From NCBI RefSeq assembly GCF_014650575.1, contig NZ_BMVF01000002.1, positions 310,001 through 374,000 of the forward strand: 64,000 nucleotides of DNA. The letters are read 5' to 3'. The position numbers were made by a program, and so were the translations under genes. The stretch comes from Streptomyces naganishii JCM 4654 (lineage in GTDB: Bacteria > Actinomycetota > Actinomycetes > Streptomycetales > Streptomycetaceae). Under the pieces are notes generated by a model. It searched no databases, was not told the DNA's origin, and worked only from the letters and a program-made list of their open reading frames with translations. Positions 59,621 through 64,000 of this stretch are shown here, piece after piece. Position 1 is the first letter of the stretch. Every line of letters begins with the position of its first letter.

Positions 59621-60496
59621 ATGTCGGTGGACGGCGAGGTTCGGCAGCTGAGGACCGAGGCTGACGAGCCGGGGTGGGAGGTGGACCCGGACGACGAGTG
59701 GGGCGTGGCCGTCGTCGCCACCGTGGGGCGGCAGTTGAAGCTGCGGCGGGAAGCGGTGGGGATGCGCGCCGGCGAGTTCGGCAAGGCCGTGGGGTACGGC
59801 GAGGACCTCGTCTACAAGATCGAGAGCGGAAAGAGGATTCCCCGGCCCGAGTATCTGGACAGGGCGGACGAGGTGTTGGGGGCGGGCGGGCTGCTCGCCG
59901 CGATGAAGGAGGACGTGGCCAAGGTCCGGTATCCGAAGAGGGTGCGGGACTTGGCGGACATGGAGGCGCGGGCGGTTGAGATCGGGGTGTACGAGTCCAA
60001 CATCATCGCCGGTCTGTTGCAGACACCGGAGCACGCTCGGGCGGTCATCAAGGCAGCGCAGCCGCCCTACTCACTGGACGATGTGGAGCGCATGGTGGCC
60101 GCTCGGCTGGCTCGGCAATCGGTCTTCGACCGGGATCCGGCGCCGTCGATCCACTTCGTGCTGGAAGAGGCCCCGCTACGTCGGCAGGTTGGGGGCACAA
60201 TGGTGTGGCGGCAGCAGCTCGAACGTCTGTTGGAGGTGGGGCGGTTGCACTACGTCACGCTTCAGGTCATGCCGACGAACACCGAGCCCCATCCCGGACT
60301 GGACGGCAGGATCGAGCTGCTGAAGTTCCCGGTCGGTACGGCAGCCGGTCGTTCTGACGGTGCGTTCAACGGGCGGCCGATCACTGACCCGAAGCAGCTA
60401 CGTATTCTCGAGCTGCGGTATGGCACCATCCGGGCGCAGGCTCTCTCATCGAGGGAGTCGCTGGCCTTCATCGAGCGACTGCTGGGAGACACATGA
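59621..60496 (+). CDS. XRE regulator with DUF5753 domain (WhiJ-type)
   Basis: 291 residues from ATG 59621, preceded by GGAGGGG. An N-terminal XRE helix-turn-helix (about 35-90: Leu-Lys-Leu-Arg-Arg-Glu-Ala-Val-Gly-Met, Val-Tyr-Lys-Ile-Glu-Ser-Gly-Lys-Arg) is followed by the DUF5753 effector domain (about 105-285), with Gly-Leu-Leu-Gln-Thr-Pro-Glu-His-Ala near 130. WhiJ-type regulators act in development and antibiotic control, with the DUF397 product as partner. ATGA overlap with the DUF397 gene. Confidence 0.9.
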   Translation: MSVDGEVRQLRTEADEPGWEVDPDDEWGVAVVATVGRQLKLRREAVGMRAGEFGKAVGYGEDLVYKIESGKRIPRPEYLDRADEVLGAGGLLAAMKEDVAKVRYPKRVRDLADMEARAVEIGVYESNIIAGLLQTPEHARAVIKAAQPPYSLDDVERMVAARLARQSVFDRDPAPSIHFVLEEAPLRRQVGGTMVWRQQLERLLEVGRLHYVTLQVMPTNTEPHPGLDGRIELLKFPVGTAAGRSDGAFNGRPITDPKQLRILELRYGTIRAQALSSRESLAFIERLLGDT

Positions 60497-60705
60497 TCCA
60501 CAAGACCTCAGCCGGGGACGCCTCTGAACTGGCGTGGTTCAAGAGCAGCTACAGCGGTGGCACCGACGGCGAGTCTTGCGTCGAGATCGCTACTTCCCCC
60601 GGCACCATCCACATCCGTGACTCCAAGTACCGGGACGCCAGCCCTCGCCTCGCGCTCGCTCCGGAGGCTTGGGCGAACTTCGTGGCGTACACGTTCGGGA
60701 GCTGA
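60493..60705 (+). CDS. DUF397 small partner protein
   Basis: 70 residues, ATG 60493 overlapping the XRE stop. Contains Trp-Phe-Lys-Ser-Ser-Tyr-Ser (family signature) near 14-20, Cys-Val-Glu-Ile-Ala near 28-32 and Ile-Arg-Asp-Ser-Lys. DUF397 proteins antagonise their cognate WhiJ-type regulator in a toxin-antitoxin-like manner (known for WhiJ/SCO4542-like pairs, recalled). Confidence 0.9.
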   Translation: MIHKTSAGDASELAWFKSSYSGGTDGESCVEIATSPGTIHIRDSKYRDASPRLALAPEAWANFVAYTFGS

Positions 60706-60718
60706 CCCCTCGACTGAC

Positions 60719-60754
60719 ATGCCCCGCGCCTGGTGGTCACCGGACGCGGGGCAT
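60719..60754. terminator. Hairpin between DUF397 gene and the methyltransferase
   Basis: Perfect 10-bp arms (60719-60728 and 60745-60754) around a 16-nt loop, between convergent genes. Confidence 0.8.
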
Positions 60755-60765
60755 TGCCGTACTGC

Positions 60766-63700
60766 TCAGAAGAGTGCGTCGGGCTGGCCGAACAGCGCGC
60801 CGTCGTCGAAGCCGTCTGGAGCGGCGCTGGAGTTGCGCTTGGCGGCCCGAGCCTTCGCCTTAGCCTTACGAGCGGCAGCCCGCCGCCGCTTGGCCTCGGG
60901 TGTGTGCAGGCCCTTCTCCACCTCTTCCTTGTAGCGAGCGTGGTTCAGCTCAAGGAGCCGGTCCAGGATCTCGGTTTGGATATCTGATGCGATGGTGAAG
61001 CGAATACCCTTAGGCGTGCTGTGGAATCCGTGCCTGAGGTCGAGATCGGTCCAGCCGTAGGCGTGGACTACGGCTTCGTCGACTGCAATGTGGGCTTCAC
61101 GAATGGCTCGAATATCAGCCTCTGATTCGGTCTCGTCGTGGACGAGATTGTACAGATTAGTCAGACCGATCTCCCGTGAAGACATGGCGGCGCGCTGGGC
61201 GGATTCCAGGTCAACTCCTGAAGCTGCGAGGCTATTGATTTCCTTAGGCTTCGGGAAGTTTTCGTAGACGTCCGCAGGCGTGTAGCGGATTCGAGTCTCA
61301 TGCGTGGAGCCCCATTTTAGAACCCATGCTAGGTGTGCGGCGCTCGACAGGAGGCTAAGTTCACCGGTCGAGTCTGTCGGAAACACGACCACTTGCTCGC
61401 TCATGACCTGTGCAGTTGATAGTCTTACGGGCACTGCCGCCTTGCTCACGCGTGCAATTGCGTTGACTCGCTCGAGGCCCGACATTAGCAGTGTAAGCAT
61501 CGGCCTCTTGTCTGCGTACTGCCACCACCGCTGGGGAAGTGGTTTTCGCAAAGCGAACGTCCCATCCGAGTTTCGGCGTTGTCGGACGGGCTTTACATCC
61601 CGCTCCAGAATCTCGTACGCGGCTGGATACTCACGAGCCCGTTCCTCGGGCCAGTCGTGAAAGTTGATCACCCAGCGGCTTGCTGAAAAATCGGGGCGAG
61701 AGTTGAGATCGTCGCCGTTGAGGTACGGGAAGAGTACGTCGTGATTGCGTTGGTCCTGTTCGATGAGATCCCGAGCAGTCTCGGGGGACAAGACAAACCC
61801 CTTCCCCAGGACGATCGATCCCTGGAAAGACTGGTCCTCGTTTGCGGCAAGAGCATACGGCTTGCCGCTTACCCGAGAAGCTCTGTCCAGCCCAGGCGTG
61901 ATGCCCTGCACCGGATTGCCATCCAGAATGACGGTCTCGTCATCGACGCGTGGTCCCAGCCACACCAGTGACACTTCGAGTGCGGCTGTTCCGGGCCATG
62001 GCCTAGACTTGATTGCCCTGTAGATCGACCAGCCAGCGTCAGTGGCTTGATCGAGGCTGACCTCGCGATTCTGATTCTGTGCGAGCGAATTAGTTGCGAT
62101 GATCCCTGTTCGCCTACCCGGGGCTAGGGTGAGATTGCGTAGCAGGAAGTAAGCGCAGAGGTCAGCTCCGCCACGTACGCCATTACCGATACGGTTGACG
62201 AGGTACTCGCGGTAGTCACCACCGACTGCGCCTGTGAGCATCCGTCCACCCACAAACGGCGGATTCCCCACCACCGCATCAAACCCAGCAGCTCCCCCCA
62301 CCCTCATAACCTCAGGAAACTCCAACGGCCAGTGCAGCGGCCGGACCGCCTCCGCCCGAGGCCCCTTCAGCCACCCCTCCACGATCTCCCGCGCCTGCTC
62401 AGCCGCGGCCTCGGCCGCAAACTCGTCCTCCTCCCCCAGAGCCGTGGCGACCAGCCCCGCCACCGCCTCCAGCCGGTACCGGTACGCCCGGCTCTTCGCG
62501 TCCTCCTTGGCGTCGCGGAACCGTGCGGCCCCCCGCGCCCCGCCCGCGTTCTCCTCGCCGGAGATCTCGGACGCCTCCTCGTCGGAGATGCCCTCGGCGG
62601 CCAGCGCGGCGCCGACCACCGCGTCCGCCGCGAGCCGCAGCTTGCCGCTCAGGGCCCCCGCCTTCGCCAGCAGCTCGGCCTTGTCGCGGACGACCCGGAT
62701 GTCCGTGACCGCCGTCGACTCGATCTGCCGCCGCAGTTCGGCCGCACGCGACAGCAGTGACTCCGTGTTCTCCAGCGCCCGCGCGACCTCGGGGCTCAAC
62801 TGCCGGTCCTGCCAGTCCAGATGGAACTGCCGGACCTGGCGCACGTCGATCACGCCGACCAGCGAGTCCCCGCACCGCAGCGCGTGGTCCAGGAACGAGA
62901 ACGGCCGCCCCTTCGCCAGGGTCACCAGCCACAGCGACAGCTTGGCCAGCTCCACCGCCATGGGGTCGCGGTCGACGCCGTACAGGCACTGGTCGGCCAC
63001 CAACCGCCGTGCGATCTGGTGCAGTTGCTCGTGGTCGTCGCGGTCCACGTCCCGCGCGATCTCCGGCGGGAGTTCCGGCTCCCGGAGCCAGGCGTCCACC
63101 ACCCGGTCCGACAGGTACCGGCACGCCGACACCAGGAACGCCCCCGAACCCATCGCCGGGTCCAGTACCCGCAGCTTCAGCAGCTCCTCGGCCTTCTTCG
63201 GCCGCCAGACACCGGGATCCGCGCCCTCTGCGGGACCGGGCGAGAAGCACAGCGGGGCCAGCGTGTGCTCCACGACCTCCTCCGCCAGCGCCTTCGGCGT
63301 GTAGTGCGTGCCGGTGTCACGGCGGTTTCCGGAGCGGACCATGATGACCGAGCCCGCCGGCCACACCTTCGGCTCGCCGCGCAGGTCGGTGCCGTACAGG
63401 CCGGAGAAGGCAGCCGCCCGCTCGACGAGGGCCGGGTCGCTGCCGCACGCCGTCTCCAGCTCGACCGTCACCGTGCCGGACCTGGCCTGCGCCGCCTCCA
63501 CCGTGGCCGGCTTCGTACCGGCCGCCGCCGCCACCTGGTCGGCGAGCGTCCCGGCCGCCGACCACTCCTCCAGGCGGGCCAGCGGCAGGACCGCCTCGTA
63601 CTTCCGGTCCCGGCCGAAGGAGACGCCGACGTACGGTTCCTCGGCCCAGTGGCAGCCGTACTCCAGCAGGCCCTCGTAGACGTGGCCGATCTGCTCGACG

Positions 63701-64000
63701 TCCAGGCCCTTGTACGACAGGCGCTCCTTGCCCTTGAAGCCCTTGCGGGCGCGCAGGGTGAGGAGGGCGTCGAGGATCTCGTACACCACCCGGTCCGTCA
63801 CCTTGGCCGGGACCAGCCAGGGGAAGCGGGACGGGTCGAAGAGGGAGCCGCCGTACGGCGGGATCCACAGCTGGTCGTGCGTGCTGCCGCCGTGGATCGC
63901 GGCGAACACGGCGAGCAGGCGCGGCCAGGTCGCCTCGACCCGGTCGCCCAGCTCGTCGCCGTGCAGGCTCTGCGCCTTCGCCAGCTCGTCGTGGAGGGGG
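60766..64000 (-). CDS. drmMI: Eco57I-type N6-adenine DNA methyltransferase, probable DISARM DrmMI (5' end outside the window)
   Basis: At least 1078 residues; the frame remains open to the window edge, so the N-terminus is missing. Visible motifs: Asp-Thr-Gly-Thr-His-Tyr-Thr-Pro (motif X-like) before Leu-Asp-Pro-Ala-Met-Gly-Ser-Gly-Ala-Phe-Leu-Val (motif I, SAM binding, about 63135-63165) and Gly-Asn-Pro-Pro-Phe (motif IV catalytic, about 62252-62270). A target-recognition region follows and a Lys/Arg-rich C-terminal tail. With drmA, drmB and drmC on the same strand it fits class 1 DISARM; a BREX PglX is the main alternative, but no BREX gene is seen. The 3' part (about 60960-62230) is much less GC-rich than the 5' part. 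Confidence 0.85.
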   Translation of the reverse strand, partial: PLHDELAKAQSLHGDELGDRVEATWPRLLAVFAAIHGGSTHDQLWIPPYGGSLFDPSRFPWLVPAKVTDRVVYEILDALLTLRARKGFKGKERLSYKGLDVEQIGHVYEGLLEYGCHWAEEPYVGVSFGRDRKYEAVLPLARLEEWSAAGTLADQVAAAAGTKPATVEAAQARSGTVTVELETACGSDPALVERAAAFSGLYGTDLRGEPKVWPAGSVIMVRSGNRRDTGTHYTPKALAEEVVEHTLAPLCFSPGPAEGADPGVWRPKKAEELLKLRVLDPAMGSGAFLVSACRYLSDRVVDAWLREPELPPEIARDVDRDDHEQLHQIARRLVADQCLYGVDRDPMAVELAKLSLWLVTLAKGRPFSFLDHALRCGDSLVGVIDVRQVRQFHLDWQDRQLSPEVARALENTESLLSRAAELRRQIESTAVTDIRVVRDKAELLAKAGALSGKLRLAADAVVGAALAAEGISDEEASEISGEENAGGARGAARFRDAKEDAKSRAYRYRLEAVAGLVATALGEEDEFAAEAAAEQAREIVEGWLKGPRAEAVRPLHWPLEFPEVMRVGGAAGFDAVVGNPPFVGGRMLTGAVGGDYREYLVNRIGNGVRGGADLCAYFLLRNLTLAPGRRTGIIATNSLAQNQNREVSLDQATDAGWSIYRAIKSRPWPGTAALEVSLVWLGPRVDDETVILDGNPVQGITPGLDRASRVSGKPYALAANEDQSFQGSIVLGKGFVLSPETARDLIEQDQRNHDVLFPYLNGDDLNSRPDFSASRWVINFHDWPEERAREYPAAYEILERDVKPVRQRRNSDGTFALRKPLPQRWWQYADKRPMLTLLMSGLERVNAIARVSKAAVPVRLSTAQVMSEQVVVFPTDSTGELSLLSSAAHLAWVLKWGSTHETRIRYTPADVYENFPKPKEINSLAASGVDLESAQRAAMSSREIGLTNLYNLVHDETESEADIRAIREAHIAVDEAVVHAYGWTDLDLRHGFHSTPKGIRFTIASDIQTEILDRLLELNHARYKEEVEKGLHTPEAKRRRAAARKAKAKARAAKRNSSAAPDGFDDGALFGQPDALF

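Noticed and set aside
60766..64000. BREX PglX identity for the methyltransferase
   Set aside because: Possible by domain, but no brxA/B/C, pglZ or brxL is present whereas drmA, drmB and drmC are adjacent on the same strand.

Overview
The window is about 72% G+C with almost wall-to-wall genes, GTG starts, purine-rich Shine-Dalgarno sites and ATGA/GTGA stop-start overlaps. Gene content is typical of Streptomyces: Ser/Thr kinases, the bacterial proteasome activator Bpa, a mycothiol-dependent isomerase, and the XRE-DUF5753/DUF397/ATPase regulatory trio. A perfect 14-bp ParB site (parS), a one-mismatch second copy and DnaA-box-like sites suggest the region lies in the parS-rich zone around oriC of a Streptomyces linear chromosome. 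No database was consulted; all assignments come from reading the sequence and recalling families.

Layout. 1-4.6 kb: end of a TetR gene, an Lrp regulator and a divergent branched-chain 2-oxoacid dehydrogenase operon (E1 alpha, E1 beta, E2). 4.6-9.2 kb: a MobA-like/DUF6457 fusion, MoeA, a K+ channel with RCK domain (parS lies on the moeA/channel overlap) and a quinone oxidoreductase. 9.2-16.4 kb: an anchored Ser/Ala-rich protein, PadR, Bpa, two divergent Ser/Thr kinases and an APH-type phosphotransferase. 16.4-20.7 kb: a second, paralogous branched-chain dehydrogenase operon with two operator-like palindromes upstream. 20.7-26.4 kb: a BRO-N protein and a polymorphic toxin locus (two WXG100-like proteins, an RNase A-like toxin, its immunity gene, a detached toxin fragment and a second immunity gene). 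26.4-48.7 kb: mostly housekeeping or metabolic genes, namely D-Ala-D-Ala carboxypeptidase, GntR-MFS pair, cobalamin riboswitch plus cobT, mycothiol-dependent isomerase, carbon-nitrogen hydrolase, NHL-thioredoxin protein, aspartyl aminopeptidase, acyl-CoA dehydrogenase, a 5'-truncated pirin gene, a divergent PaiB/XRE-cupin locus, a SpoIIE-type phosphatase and aspS.

48.7-64 kb is a defence region. drmC, drmB and drmA of a DISARM anti-phage system are tightly overlapped on the minus strand, and a large Eco57I-type adenine methyltransferase (probable drmMI) runs off the right edge on the same strand. Between drmA and the methyltransferase sits about 5.6 kb of extra genes. First comes a divergent two-gene operon (DUF4365 nuclease-fold protein with a TTA codon, plus an unrecognised 398-residue protein), then a Uma2-type endonuclease, a winged-helix/zinc-ribbon protein, an anti-sigma-like ATPase and a whiJ-type XRE/DUF397 pair. 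The DUF4365 pair, physically embedded in DISARM, is the best candidate here for something undescribed.
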